In this document: positions 15,964 to 25,411 of the stretch, piece after piece
Position numbering within the stretch: position 1 is the first letter of the stretch
How the letters are laid out: every line of letters starts with the position of its first letter
Assembly: GCF_000010505.1 (NCBI RefSeq)
Contig: NC_010729.1
Span: 2,302,501 to 2,354,886 of the forward strand
Source of the DNA: Porphyromonas gingivalis ATCC 33277
Lineage (GTDB): Bacteria > Bacteroidota > Bacteroidia > Bacteroidales > Porphyromonadaceae
Length of the DNA: 52,386 bases
Direction of reading: 5' to 3'
Program-made: the position numbers and the translations under genes
The notes under the pieces: model-generated
Told to the model about the DNA's origin: nothing
Database searches by the model: none
The model's input: the letters and a program-made list of their open reading frames with translations, nothing else

Positions 15964-18047
15964 GACTTCGTGCTCATTCGTTTGATGATGTTGTATGCTT
16001 TGTAGAGGCCGTATTCGCCTGCCCGACTCAGATCGGCGATGCCTTCTTTGGCCTTTCCGCGCGAAAGCAACAGCAGGCCGCGATTGAAATAAGCATCGGC
16101 AAACTCCGGATAGGCTTTGATGGCGCGGTCGTAGTCCGACAGGGCAGCATCCGTATCGCCTCGTCTGGCCAGTAGTACGGCACGATTGTAGTAGGCATAG
16201 GCAAAATTCGGATCCAGCTCGATCGTGCGGTTCAGGTCGCGCATCACCAGCTCACCGTCCATATCCGATATGGCAGGCTTACGCTCGGGGGACTCGGCAG
16301 CCGCCGGTACTCCCATTGCATTGGTTCGCGGTGTCGTGATCAAAGCTTTTGTCATGGCATTCACCGTTTCGGCCTCTTGGTGGATAAAGGAGGCTCCCTG
16401 ACGAGCCTCGACCAGCTTGGCACGTGCTATGGCTCGTCCGAAGTATGCGAGGGCAAACTGCTTGTTCAGCTCTACAGCCTGCTCGAAATCGACAATGGCC
16501 TGCTCCAAATTCTGTATCAGCATATAGTCCAAAGCGCGACGGAAGCACAGATCGGCATTGCCGGCAGTCCTCTCGGATATTTCCGTTATGTCCTGTTCGT
16601 GATAGGCCACCTGATCTTGACTCAGAGCTACCTCACGGTTGATCGGTTTGAGTCGCTTGGGCAGAACCTTTTTGTCGTTGAAGCGAGCAATGGCTTCCGA
16701 GTAGTAGACGCGCGGCACCTCTTCGGAAGAGGACTGCTCGTAGTAGCTGAGGACGAATAGCGGCGAGGGCTGTACCTCTACATCGTTGTCCTGAATCCGC
16801 CCACGTATCCGACTGGAGTAGCGTGTGCGCTTCTCGGAGGATTTCTCGGATACGACGAGCAGGTTGAACTTCTCTATCGTTTCGTCGCTATCCTCACGTG
16901 TCTCTTTGGTCGAAGTCGAAGAGCTGCTTTTTTTCGTTTTTTTTGTCTTGCTCTGTGCCGCTTTTTCTATGTCGAAAGCGCGCCAGTAGTCCCGTTCGGC
17001 TCCGCGAGTGTCGCCCAATGCCTTTTTGGCTTGGGAGCGAGCATAGTAGCCGACGACAAAGTCAGGATAGTGTCCCAGCACTTTGTCGAAGTCGGTAATG
17101 GCTTTTCGGTTCTCGTTGATCTGCGTGAGGAGGATGGCACGGTTGTAGAGTGCATGATAGTTCTCCGGCTCCAGACGGATGACTACATCGAAGTCCTCGA
17201 TGGCATTGTTCACGTCACCGAGGTAAGAGCGGAGCAAGGCACGGTTGAAACGTGCCAACTTGTCGTTCGGCTTTTGGCGAACGACGTGGCTGTAGTCATC
17301 CATAGCTCCACGCAAGTCGTTCGATTGGTAGCGGATGACACCGCGGTTGATATAGTTGGACAGTTCGCTCGGCTCCAATTCTATTGCTTTGTCCAGGGCT
17401 GCCATAGCCTCTGCGTTGCGCTTGCTCTTGAGGTGCAGCATGGCCATCTGCGAATAGGCAGGAGCAAAGAGAGAGTCCATCCGAAGTACCTCGTTCAGTT
17501 CGCGAATGGCTGCGACGGTATCCTGCTCGCCCAGCTCTATCGCGCTGAGAGCTATATGTGCTTGCTTGCTTTTGGGGTAGAATTTGAGCAGTTCGGCTAC
17601 CCCTTCCCGTGCTTCGGCATAGCGTTTGCTGTCGGTGAGCACTCCGGTCAGATTCACCAGCATGCCCTCATCGTTCGGCATCAGCTCCAATCCGCGACGG
17701 TAGTCCTGAATGGCCGAATCGATTTTGCCCAGATTCTGCCGTGCCACGCCCCGAAGAAGATATGCTTTGGGGATGAGCGCATTGCGCTGCAGGCAGGCCG
17801 AAGCATCGGCTTCCGCCCCTGTATAGTCTTCCAGACTGATTTTGGCTATTCCCCGATAGAAATAAGGCTCCGCCATCCACGGGCGCAGGCCTACCACTTG
17901 GTTGAAGTACCCGATGCTCACCACGTAGTCGTTGAAGTAGAGAGCATTGCGCCCGATCGTGATCACCCGATCGACGTCTATCTGCGCCCGAGCTGTGGCC
18001 ACGGAGAGCAGGAGCAGGAGGAAGAATAAGGAGCGTTTGAATGTCAT
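15960..18047 (-). CDS. Exported tetratricopeptide repeat protein
   Basis: A 695-residue protein with an N-terminal signal peptide (MTFKRSLFFLLLLL, cleavage near ARAQ) and TPR-like helical repeats through most of its length (for example YSHVVRQKPNDKLARFNRALL and AYYNRAVLLARRGDTDAALS-type units), so it probably sits in the periplasm as a scaffold. Two TPR blocks, roughly 30-365 and 510-690, flank a Lys/Ser/Thr-rich low-complexity stretch (about 365-395) and a non-TPR segment of about 100 residues. The start at 18047 is chosen because it begins the signal peptide; the frame extends upstream without family character. It follows def by 35 bases and overlaps the ABC-F start. Function unknown. Confidence 0.85.
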   Translation of the reverse strand: MTFKRSLFFLLLLLSVATARAQIDVDRVITIGRNALYFNDYVVSIGYFNQVVGLRPWMAEPYFYRGIAKISLEDYTGAEADASACLQRNALIPKAYLLRGVARQNLGKIDSAIQDYRRGLELMPNDEGMLVNLTGVLTDSKRYAEAREGVAELLKFYPKSKQAHIALSAIELGEQDTVAAIRELNEVLRMDSLFAPAYSQMAMLHLKSKRNAEAMAALDKAIELEPSELSNYINRGVIRYQSNDLRGAMDDYSHVVRQKPNDKLARFNRALLRSYLGDVNNAIEDFDVVIRLEPENYHALYNRAILLTQINENRKAITDFDKVLGHYPDFVVGYYARSQAKKALGDTRGAERDYWRAFDIEKAAQSKTKKTKKSSSSTSTKETREDSDETIEKFNLLVVSEKSSEKRTRYSSRIRGRIQDNDVEVQPSPLFVLSYYEQSSSEEVPRVYYSEAIARFNDKKVLPKRLKPINREVALSQDQVAYHEQDITEISERTAGNADLCFRRALDYMLIQNLEQAIVDFEQAVELNKQFALAYFGRAIARAKLVEARQGASFIHQEAETVNAMTKALITTPRTNAMGVPAAAESPERKPAISDMDGELVMRDLNRTIELDPNFAYAYYNRAVLLARRGDTDAALSDYDRAIKAYPEFADAYFNRGLLLLSRGKAKEGIADLSRAGEYGLYKAYNIIKRMSTKS

Positions 18048-18082
18048 AATCAGAGCCGGGGAGAAATGGATTTGACTACGGC

Positions 18083-18652
18083 TTACCGTCTTTTGCCGGT
18101 CGGAGCTGTCACTACGCGGTACGAAGTCCGTACTTTGCCTTTGATGATATTCTGCAGCTTCCCTTTGATCAGCTGCTTGCGTATCGGACTGATGTGGTCG
18201 ATGAAGAGCTTCCCGTCGATATGGTCGTATTCGTGCTGTACCACTCTTGCCGCAAAGCCGTGGAGCACCTCTTCGTGCGGCTGAAAGTCCTCGTCCACAT
18301 AGCGAATACGGATGGAGGTGGGGCGTTCCACCTTCTCGTGTATGGCCGGAAGGCTGAGGCAACCTTCGTATTCGGTGCAGAGATCTTCGCCTCGCTCTTC
18401 GATATGGGCGTTGATCATCACGCGCTTGAACCCGGCACATTCGGGGTAATCCTCTTTCAGCGGATCGGCATCGATCACGAGTACCCTGATGGGTAAGCCT
18501 ATTTGAGGAGCTGCCAGGCCGATGCCGTCGGAGTGGTACATGCTCTCCGTCATGTTGGCTATCAGCTCTTTCAGTTTGGGATAGTCCGGAGTTATATCTT
18601 CTGCTACTTTTCTCAGCACCGGATGTCCGTATAGGTAGATAGGAAGGAGCAT
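18083..18652 (-). CDS. def: Peptide deformylase
   Basis: Metalloenzyme that removes the formyl group from nascent N-formylmethionine. All three motifs are present: GIGLAAPQ (residues 43-50), EGCLS (Cys98) and QHEYDH (His140, His144 with Glu141). The 189-residue length from the ATG at 18652 fits the family, and the first residues ([13 protein letters not shown]) align with the usual N-terminus. A start 36 codons earlier would overlap the ruvX stop as ATGA, but the extra residues are not family-like. The long form cannot be fully excluded, since translational coupling would favour it. Confidence 0.95.
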   Translation of the reverse strand: MLLPIYLYGHPVLRKVAEDITPDYPKLKELIANMTESMYHSDGIGLAAPQIGLPIRVLVIDADPLKEDYPECAGFKRVMINAHIEERGEDLCTEYEGCLSLPAIHEKVERPTSIRIRYVDEDFQPHEEVLHGFAARVVQHEYDHIDGKLFIDHISPIRKQLIKGKLQNIIKGKVRTSYRVVTAPTGKRR

Positions 18653-18756
18653 TGTTCTATCGAATAGTGTTTGTGTTCTTGTGATTGTCTTTTCTCTTGT
18701 CTTTTGGGTGGAAAATGCCGTCCCCGTCTCGAAGCAGGGGGAATAAGCCGTCTCGC

Positions 18757-19173
18757 TCATCTGTCGGGATTGTCCAGATACGACTGTAGGATGATGACCG
18801 CACTGACCTCATCCACCAGAGCCTTGTCTCGCCGTTTCATCTTGCCTATCCCGGCTTCCAGAATAGTCCTCTGTGCCATGCGCGAGGTGAAGCGTTCGTC
18901 CACGTACGTTATAGGTATAGAGGGGAAGGCTTGGGCAAGTTTAACGGCGAAGGGGCGGATATAGGTCATCGATTCGGACTCTTCGTAGTTCATCCGGCGC
19001 GGCAGTCCCAGCACAAAACGCTCCACCGGCTCCCGGCTGACGTAGTCCCGCAGGAAGTCCAGCAGCGTATGGGTAGGTACAGTGGTCAGTCCGCCCGGAA
19101 TGATTTTCAGTGGGTCGGTGACGGCAAGTCCCGTCCTTTTGCGTCCGTAGTCGATAGCCAGTATTCGTCCCAT
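18757..19173 (-). CDS. ruvX: Holliday junction resolvase-like protein RuvX/YqgF
   Basis: RNase H-fold nuclease of the YqgF/RuvX family, with known roles in 16S rRNA 5'-end processing and a proposed role in Holliday junction resolution. 138 residues from the ATG at 19173. Catalytic Asp8 is in [12 protein letters not shown], the second acidic residue is in TYVDERFTS and the third in [14 protein letters not shown]. The start is fixed by this N-terminal strand; the upstream frame continues through the dispersed repeat and encodes Arg/Phe-rich sequence without meaning. It lies first in the ruvX-def-TPR-ABC-F run. Confidence 0.93.
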   Translation of the reverse strand: MGRILAIDYGRKRTGLAVTDPLKIIPGGLTTVPTHTLLDFLRDYVSREPVERFVLGLPRRMNYEESESMTYIRPFAVKLAQAFPSIPITYVDERFTSRMAQRTILEAGIGKMKRRDKALVDEVSAVIILQSYLDNPDR

Positions 19174-19253
19174 ATCCGTGCAAAAATACGAAACTAAAGC
19201 CAGTTCCATTCCTTTCAATTCCCTTTGGCTCCTGATGCGCATTCCCCAAACGT

Positions 19254-19395
19254 GAAAAACACGAGCCGCAAATACTCGAATCGCCGAACCACAGTTTCTG
19301 AAAACACGTGCCAAAACTTTTTCCTTTTGGCGCGAGAATTTTTTCATTCCCGAACCAAAACGAAAAAATTCTCGCGCCACCTTTTTCAGTACCAC
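19254..19395 (+). repeat. Dispersed hairpin repeat, copy B (best hairpin)
   Basis: This copy has a perfect 17-bp stem: TGGCGCGAGAATTTTTT (19328-19344) and its complement (19363-19379), with an 18-base loop CATTCCCGAACCAAAACG. It is followed by CTTTTTCAGTAC, as in copy D. Upstream, the first left arm is degraded relative to copies A and D. It sits in the 500-base divergent gap between ruvX and the macroglobulin gene. Apart from the repeat and the promoter box I see nothing else in that gap. Confidence 0.8.
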
Positions 19396-19633
19396 AAGCA
19401 CCGGTTTTTACGAGCCATTTTTCCCTTTTTGAGACCTTTGCACAACAAACAGTCACTTTTATTCATTTGATAATCTACCGCGGTAGACTCCTTGCTGCAG
19501 GCCTGCGGCAAGAAATCTTTATGCACAAAATCATCATTGCCGGTGTGCGGACAGCAGCTATCCGAGTCTCAGCTTCATCGGACAGGATCGATATTAGATA
19601 ACAGGTTGGTTTACAACGAGACAATACTTTCTA

Positions 19634-19641
19634 TATATTTG
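19634..19641 (+). promoter_or_regulatory. -7 box of the macroglobulin gene
   Basis: TATATTTG, an exact consensus match, 30 bases before the ATG. The nearest TTG upstream (19606-19608) is 25 bases away, longer than usual. Confidence 0.4.
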
Positions 19642-19671
19642 GAATAATATGTCAAATACCAAAACGACAGT

Positions 19672-22600
19672 ATGATGAACATACGAGTTATTTTCAGTCT
19701 ATTTCTTGCTTTGACTATTGGTCTTACTGCAATGAATGCACAGAATCCTTATGCGACCTTGGAGAAGGAGCTGGAACAATACCGTCAGGAACGCCGTCCG
19801 CGCAAGGTGGCCGAGACGCTGAAGAAGATCAGGGTGATGGCCGAATCTCGCCGTGATGTCCCCATGCTCCTGCACAGCATGTTCCTCTATGACGATCCGG
19901 AGAACGACATCAATGACTATCCCGAGGAGCCGTTGATGAACGACCTCGACAAACTCATGCAGGCCTCGTGGCTCAGGCCTGTGGATCGGGCCATGATTCT
20001 CTTCATGCGACTGAGAATGTACGTCCGATACGGACAGTTCGGACCTGCGTATATGATGGGTGCAGTCCATGGCGATCCGAAAGACAATCGTCTGAGCCTA
20101 TGGAGCGAAAAACAGTTCGAAGACGCTTTCCTGCGAGATTTCGATGCATTTCTCTCCTATCGCAAAGCCCTTCTGCAAGCCCGAACGGAGGACTTCCGTC
20201 CTTTGTTCGAATCTCAACCGAAAAAATGTGCTGCACCTCCCCGTTCACTCTATCAGAGCTGTATATCCGTCCTTGCCCTTGCTGTCGGTAGCAGTTCGGA
20301 AGCTGACGGAAAGATTTCGCATGCTCTCGAACAGGAACTGCGCCAAGCAGCATCTTATCTCTCTGACAGACGTGAGCGGCTCGAGATGGAGACCGACCGA
20401 TTGGACTATGAGAAGCGGCGTCGAAAGCTCGATGATGCAGCTTCCTATCGTCGGATGGACGAGCTGATAGCAGCGTATTCGGATCTCCCCGATGTAATCG
20501 GTATGGTGGACAGACGAGTGAATGCCTATTGTGATGAAGAGGAGTATGTATCTGCTCTCGACCTGTGCAACAGCTATCTGTCCAAGTATCCGGAGGCTCC
20601 TCGTATCAACCTGCTGAAAAGCTCTCGGGCTTCGCGCATTTTGGCTTCTTTCGTCAAGTGCGACTATCCCCTCCGGCTACATACACGCCTCCCGAAGAGC
20701 ATGCGGATCGCATCGCGCAATGTCGGCTCCGTCCTCATCAGTCTGTACTGGCTGGATATGAATGGCTCGCAAGCTGCTGATATAAGGCAGGAGGATCTGC
20801 ACTTGTATGCGAAAGGAACACCTTTTTGGACGGAAAGCATCCGGACACAGGGCTGGGCCGATATGAAAATGGATTCGATCCGCTGTACACTTCCGGATCT
20901 GCCCAAGGGGGTCTATCTGGTGAAAGCCTCGGCAGAGCAGTGTGTACTCGAAAAGACCAAGCCGGTGCCCCAATACAGTCTGCTCCATGTATCGGATCTC
21001 TTCTTCCTCGCTCAGCAGGCCATGCCGGGTGTGCAGGTACTCGATGCGCTGACGGGCAAGCCCGTGGAAGGCGCATCGGTGGATGCTTCCATGCGTTATT
21101 CTATAGACCGATCGGTTCATACCCTTTCTCCCACGGATCGGTACGGTCGGATCAATCTGCGGAAAAGCTACAACCGCTTCTTCCCCTATACCGACGGTGA
21201 CCGCTCGTATCCCGTTGTTTCTGCCTATACCTACAAACAGGATCAGGTGGATCTTTCCAAGAAGAATGAGCGCAAGTATATCGTCTCCACGGATCGCGCC
21301 ATCTATCGTCCGGGGCAGAAAGTTCATTTCTTCGGCCAGTGCGACCGGATAGGTTATGCCGTGGAGGACGCACGCGCCATCGGTGGATCGGAAGTTGAAG
21401 TCGTGCTGGAAGATGCTAACTCCAAGGAGATCGGTCGGCTGCTATGCCAGGCAGATGAGATGGGACGTTTCTCCGGTAGCTTCGACCTCCCGACAGGGAT
21501 CTTGAATGGCCTGTTCGGACTACGAGTGGGGGGGGATACATATCCCTTTAGTGTGGAAGAGTACAAGCGGCCTACATTCGAAGTCGGCCTCCGGAGTCCC
21601 GACGCTGCATATGCTATGGGCGACACCCTCCGCATACGAGGTGAAGCCAAGACCTTTACCGGAATCGGTATGCGAGGAGCTACGGTGAACTATCGGCTGA
21701 GCCTGACCCCCTATACGCGTCGGTGGTGGGGCAGACCTGTGGCCGATAGGGTCGTACAGACCGGTGAGGCAGTGGTAGATGAATCGGGGTACTTCGTCAT
21801 ACCTGTTTCGCTGTCTCGGCCGGAAGGACGGGAAGACTATTCCTACTGCCTCTACACGCTATCGGCGGATGTGACCGCCCCCGGTGGCGAGACGCAGACC
21901 GCCGTACTCCGAATACCCGTGGGAAAAGAACCCAAGAGGGTGGACGTCGAAGTGGGTAAATACATTCGTGCCAACGAAGACAACTGGCTTGCCACCTCTC
22001 TGCCGGATCTGACATTCACCCTTACCAATACTTCCGGACAGACGGTGGAGGGATCCATCGCCTACTTCCTGTGCGATGCCGACAATGAACGTATCGGTCG
22101 GCTTTATACCGCAGCTTCAGGTGTGGTGACGCCTGCTCCGGCCGAATGGGGCAAGTTGCCTTCGGGACAGTACCGATTGCGTTTTGGCGAGAGTGGCGGA
22201 GAGGATTCCGACTTTGTTACGAAGGACGTTTATCTCTTCCGTCCGAAAGATCGTCAGTTGTCGAATCCCTCCCAAGGCCTTTGGACATATGTGGCGGAGG
22301 AGAAATACGACAGTCACCGCCCTGCCCGCATCCTGGTCGGTGCCGCTCCCAAGGATGCGGATGCTCAGGAGTTGTATCTGTTCTACGACCTGACTCAGGC
22401 AGGCCGATTCATCGAAAGGAAGATGATCGCTTGCCGGCCGGGTGAGATCATCGAGATAGTGCCGACGCTTTCGGCAGCTCCGTTGCCGGAGAGTATGAAT
22501 GTTTCTCTCTATTATGTATATGGAGGGAGGCTGTATAGTCGAAGCATAGATCTGGAACGCAGACTGCCCAAGCGAGAGATAAAGATGTCGTGGAGTACTT

Positions 22601-25398
22601 TCCGCGACAAGCTCCGACCCGGTGAGAAAGAGACATGGAAGCTCCGTCTCGCCGATGCGGAGGGCAAACCGCTTTCCCACACCATGATGGCTGCTTGGAT
22701 GTACGATGCTGCTCTTGATAAGATCGTGCATGGTTCTGTTTTCTCCTCCCGATTCTTCTCTTTTGCCGACTCTCCGGCTTCTTTGGTTAGGTTGTCTTTC
22801 CCGAATAGCGGGTATCGAGTGTCGGGGTCTGTGGAGGATTCTTACGTGCAAGTCGGGTTCAAACACCCTGTTTTCAAAACTCCCCAACTCTGTCTCTGGT
22901 CTGCTACCGGTTATAGATATGTGTCTTCGGATTATTATTATGATGGACCGATGATATTTGTGGGATATGGAGTTCCGGAAGCCAAATCGGTCGATGCTTT
23001 CCCGATGGAAGAGAAAGCTGCTCGGGCAGATGCGGTAAATGAAGCAGAACCCGAATCGAAGGAATCCGGGATTCAAGAATCCTCCGTGCGTACCAATTTC
23101 GCTGAGACTGCATTCTTCGAGCCGGCATTGCTGACCGATGAACGAGGCGAAGTTTCTTGGTCTTTCACTCTGCCCGAGACACTGACGCGCTGGCACCTGC
23201 TCCTCTTTGCACATACGAAGGATATGCGGTTGGGCATGAAAGACGAAAGCGTGGAGGTGCGGAAAGACTTTATGCTTACACCCAATTTGCCACGATTCCT
23301 GAGAATGGGAGACAAGGGTACGGCTTCGGCTTCGATTCGGAACGAGAGCGAGACGATGCAGCAGGGCTTCGTCCGTATGGAACTGTTCGACCCTGCTACC
23401 GACAAGCTATTGGGCGGCGAGAGGCTTCCGTTCTCGGTGGAAGCCGGTGGTACGGTTACGGTGTCGTTTCCGCTCGATCCTGTCTCCGGATATGATGCTC
23501 TGGGTGTACGTTTGTTAGCCGAAAGCCAAGACTTCAGCGATGGAGAGCAGCACTCGATCGTGCAACTGCCGGCTACGGAGCGAGTGGTGGAGACCATACC
23601 GTTGATTCTCTACGGCGGACAGTCTCAAACGGTGGATCTGGATAGTCTATTTCCCCATCGCAGCGGCAGACCGGCTATGGGTACAATGGCTCTTCAGGTG
23701 GTGAGCAATCCGCTTTGGGTGGCCGTACAGGCCTTGCCCGTGATGACTGATGTACACGAGGAAGATGCCGTTTCGGTGGCTTCGGCTCTTTATGCCAATA
23801 GTATTGCTGCTGCCCTTGTTTCGGGTCGCTTGCTGCATACTCCTGCTTTGGGTGAGAGTTTGCGGCACTACTTGGCGCAGCCCTTGGATACACTCGCTTT
23901 ACAAAAATCGCCCTTGTCCTCGGACGAATTGCCTTGGCGCGCGGAGATGCTGGCCGAACAGAACAGTCGTCAGCGTTTGCAGGCTCTCGTGGCTTCGGAT
24001 CGTCTGACATGGACGGAGCAGATGCTGACTGACAAACTGAAAAGGCTGCAAAAGTCTGACGGTTCGTGGGCTTGGCATCCTGAGATGTCTTCCAACGATT
24101 ATCTGACGGACTATGTGATGACGATGCTGGTACGTCTCTCCGCTCTTACCGCTGCACCGGAGCATAAGGAGTTTCAGGCGGTGAAGCGTATGGGGTGGAA
24201 TGCTCTCGATGATGCTGCCTCACGACTGATGGATAGAATGAAGGAATACGAAAAGAAAACCAAGAGTAAGTACAAAATACTGCCGGAACGAGCACTCAAC
24301 TATCTCTATCTGCTTACGATCGACAGTCGCAACCCAAGCTCTCGTGGCCATGCTGCCCGCATGTATTTCCTCGATATTCTCGGCCGATCCCTTCCGCATA
24401 TCTCCATTTTGGATATGCCGCGAGCTGCCATCGTACTCCACGGTGTAGGGCGTAAGGCACTGGCCGATGATTTCCTCCGTTCTATCCGTGAGCATATCAT
24501 CCGCACACCGGATCAGGGTGCGCACTTTGCGCTGTCTTCAGGCGGATATTATTGGTGCGACCGTCGCTATGGTATGCAGACGGACGCGATCGAGGCCTTC
24601 GCTCGTATCGGTACGTCTCAGGACAGCTCTCGTATCGAAGGCTTGCAGATGTGGCTCCTCAATCAGAAAAGAACTCAGCTTTGGCCGAGTCTGCCGGCTT
24701 CTTCCGATGCGGTATATGCTCTCTTGTTAGGTGTAGGAAAAGATCGAATGGTAGAAGCCACTGTGTCTGTCCGGGCTCCTGTACCTGCCTTGTCAGGTAC
24801 ATTTGCCGGTGCAGGCGAAAGTCGGATCGTTACGGTGGAAGATCTTCCGCAAGGCAAACTAAGTGCAGAGCTTGCTCGTTCCGGAAAAGGATTTGCTTGG
24901 GCTTCCTTCTTGGCGGAATACGATGCGCCGGCGGCGGATCTCGTAGCTACGGGTAATGGCTTGTCGGTAGAGAAGCATCTTTTCTCCGAGCAGGTGATAG
25001 ATGGCAAGCTAACGCTCGTACCTCTCCGAGAGGGCGATCGGCTGGAAGTCGGTAAACGGCTCGTGACGCAACTGACCATTACGCTCGATCGCGATATGGA
25101 CTTCATTGTCCTGACGGACAAGCGAACGGCTGCGGTGGAACCTATCGGCCAACTTTCGGGTTATGATTATGCAGCCGGAACGTTCTACTACAGAGAAATA
25201 AAGGATAGCAGCACGCGTTTCTATTTCGATCGTCTGGTAAGAGGATCCTACAAGCTTCAATACTCCACCGTTGTGGTTCGTTCGGGAGCTTATGCCTCAG
25301 GTATCGCTACCGTGAGCAGTGCCTATGCACCGGAGTTTACTGGTCATACCGATGGCGGCAGACAGCTGCAAACAGTTCCGGTCGCAAATACTCAATAA
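19672..25398 (+). CDS. Bacterial alpha-2-macroglobulin-like protein lacking the thioester motif
   Basis: Very large exported protein, 1908 residues, with a signal peptide ending AMNAQ and no lipid-anchor cysteine. The central region has the macroglobulin MG-domain hallmarks: TDRAIYRPGQKVHF near residue 543, then VEEYKRPTFEV, and after a charged bait-like stretch (about 1110-1140) the PxTLTRWHL block. Family members trap proteases through a Cys-Gln thioester inside YxxGC/ECxEQ just after QALP. Here QALP (about 1353-1356) is followed by VMTDVHEEDAV, so both Cys and Gln are absent, although the flanking YANSIAAAL helix still aligns. A repetitive alpha/alpha-barrel thioester domain and a C-terminal receptor-like domain follow. 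Start at 19672 or the adjacent ATG at 19675. The gene sits 13 bases before panE. Likely an outer-membrane-associated protease trap or scaffold. Confidence 0.9.
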   Translation: MMNIRVIFSLFLALTIGLTAMNAQNPYATLEKELEQYRQERRPRKVAETLKKIRVMAESRRDVPMLLHSMFLYDDPENDINDYPEEPLMNDLDKLMQASWLRPVDRAMILFMRLRMYVRYGQFGPAYMMGAVHGDPKDNRLSLWSEKQFEDAFLRDFDAFLSYRKALLQARTEDFRPLFESQPKKCAAPPRSLYQSCISVLALAVGSSSEADGKISHALEQELRQAASYLSDRRERLEMETDRLDYEKRRRKLDDAASYRRMDELIAAYSDLPDVIGMVDRRVNAYCDEEEYVSALDLCNSYLSKYPEAPRINLLKSSRASRILASFVKCDYPLRLHTRLPKSMRIASRNVGSVLISLYWLDMNGSQAADIRQEDLHLYAKGTPFWTESIRTQGWADMKMDSIRCTLPDLPKGVYLVKASAEQCVLEKTKPVPQYSLLHVSDLFFLAQQAMPGVQVLDALTGKPVEGASVDASMRYSIDRSVHTLSPTDRYGRINLRKSYNRFFPYTDGDRSYPVVSAYTYKQDQVDLSKKNERKYIVSTDRAIYRPGQKVHFFGQCDRIGYAVEDARAIGGSEVEVVLEDANSKEIGRLLCQADEMGRFSGSFDLPTGILNGLFGLRVGGDTYPFSVEEYKRPTFEVGLRSPDAAYAMGDTLRIRGEAKTFTGIGMRGATVNYRLSLTPYTRRWWGRPVADRVVQTGEAVVDESGYFVIPVSLSRPEGREDYSYCLYTLSADVTAPGGETQTAVLRIPVGKEPKRVDVEVGKYIRANEDNWLATSLPDLTFTLTNTSGQTVEGSIAYFLCDADNERIGRLYTAASGVVTPAPAEWGKLPSGQYRLRFGESGGEDSDFVTKDVYLFRPKDRQLSNPSQGLWTYVAEEKYDSHRPARILVGAAPKDADAQELYLFYDLTQAGRFIERKMIACRPGEIIEIVPTLSAAPLPESMNVSLYYVYGGRLYSRSIDLERRLPKREIKMSWSTFRDKLRPGEKETWKLRLADAEGKPLSHTMMAAWMYDAALDKIVHGSVFSSRFFSFADSPASLVRLSFPNSGYRVSGSVEDSYVQVGFKHPVFKTPQLCLWSATGYRYVSSDYYYDGPMIFVGYGVPEAKSVDAFPMEEKAARADAVNEAEPESKESGIQESSVRTNFAETAFFEPALLTDERGEVSWSFTLPETLTRWHLLLFAHTKDMRLGMKDESVEVRKDFMLTPNLPRFLRMGDKGTASASIRNESETMQQGFVRMELFDPATDKLLGGERLPFSVEAGGTVTVSFPLDPVSGYDALGVRLLAESQDFSDGEQHSIVQLPATERVVETIPLILYGGQSQTVDLDSLFPHRSGRPAMGTMALQVVSNPLWVAVQALPVMTDVHEEDAVSVASALYANSIAAALVSGRLLHTPALGESLRHYLAQPLDTLALQKSPLSSDELPWRAEMLAEQNSRQRLQALVASDRLTWTEQMLTDKLKRLQKSDGSWAWHPEMSSNDYLTDYVMTMLVRLSALTAAPEHKEFQAVKRMGWNALDDAASRLMDRMKEYEKKTKSKYKILPERALNYLYLLTIDSRNPSSRGHAARMYFLDILGRSLPHISILDMPRAAIVLHGVGRKALADDFLRSIREHIIRTPDQGAHFALSSGGYYWCDRRYGMQTDAIEAFARIGTSQDSSRIEGLQMWLLNQKRTQLWPSLPASSDAVYALLLGVGKDRMVEATVSVRAPVPALSGTFAGAGESRIVTVEDLPQGKLSAELARSGKGFAWASFLAEYDAPAADLVATGNGLSVEKHLFSEQVIDGKLTLVPLREGDRLEVGKRLVTQLTITLDRDMDFIVLTDKRTAAVEPIGQLSGYDYAAGTFYYREIKDSSTRFYFDRLVRGSYKLQYSTVVVRSGAYASGIATVSSAYAPEFTGHTDGGRQLQTVPVANTQ

Positions 25399-25411
25399 AC
25401 TAAAGAAGCAA

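Noticed and set aside
18048-18440. N-terminal extension of the TPR protein
   Set aside because: It overlaps def in another frame, is Arg/His-rich without family character, and would bury the clear signal peptide at 18047.
19174-19401. N-terminal extension of RuvX
   Set aside because: It is encoded by the dispersed repeat; the family N-terminus begins at [10 protein letters not shown].
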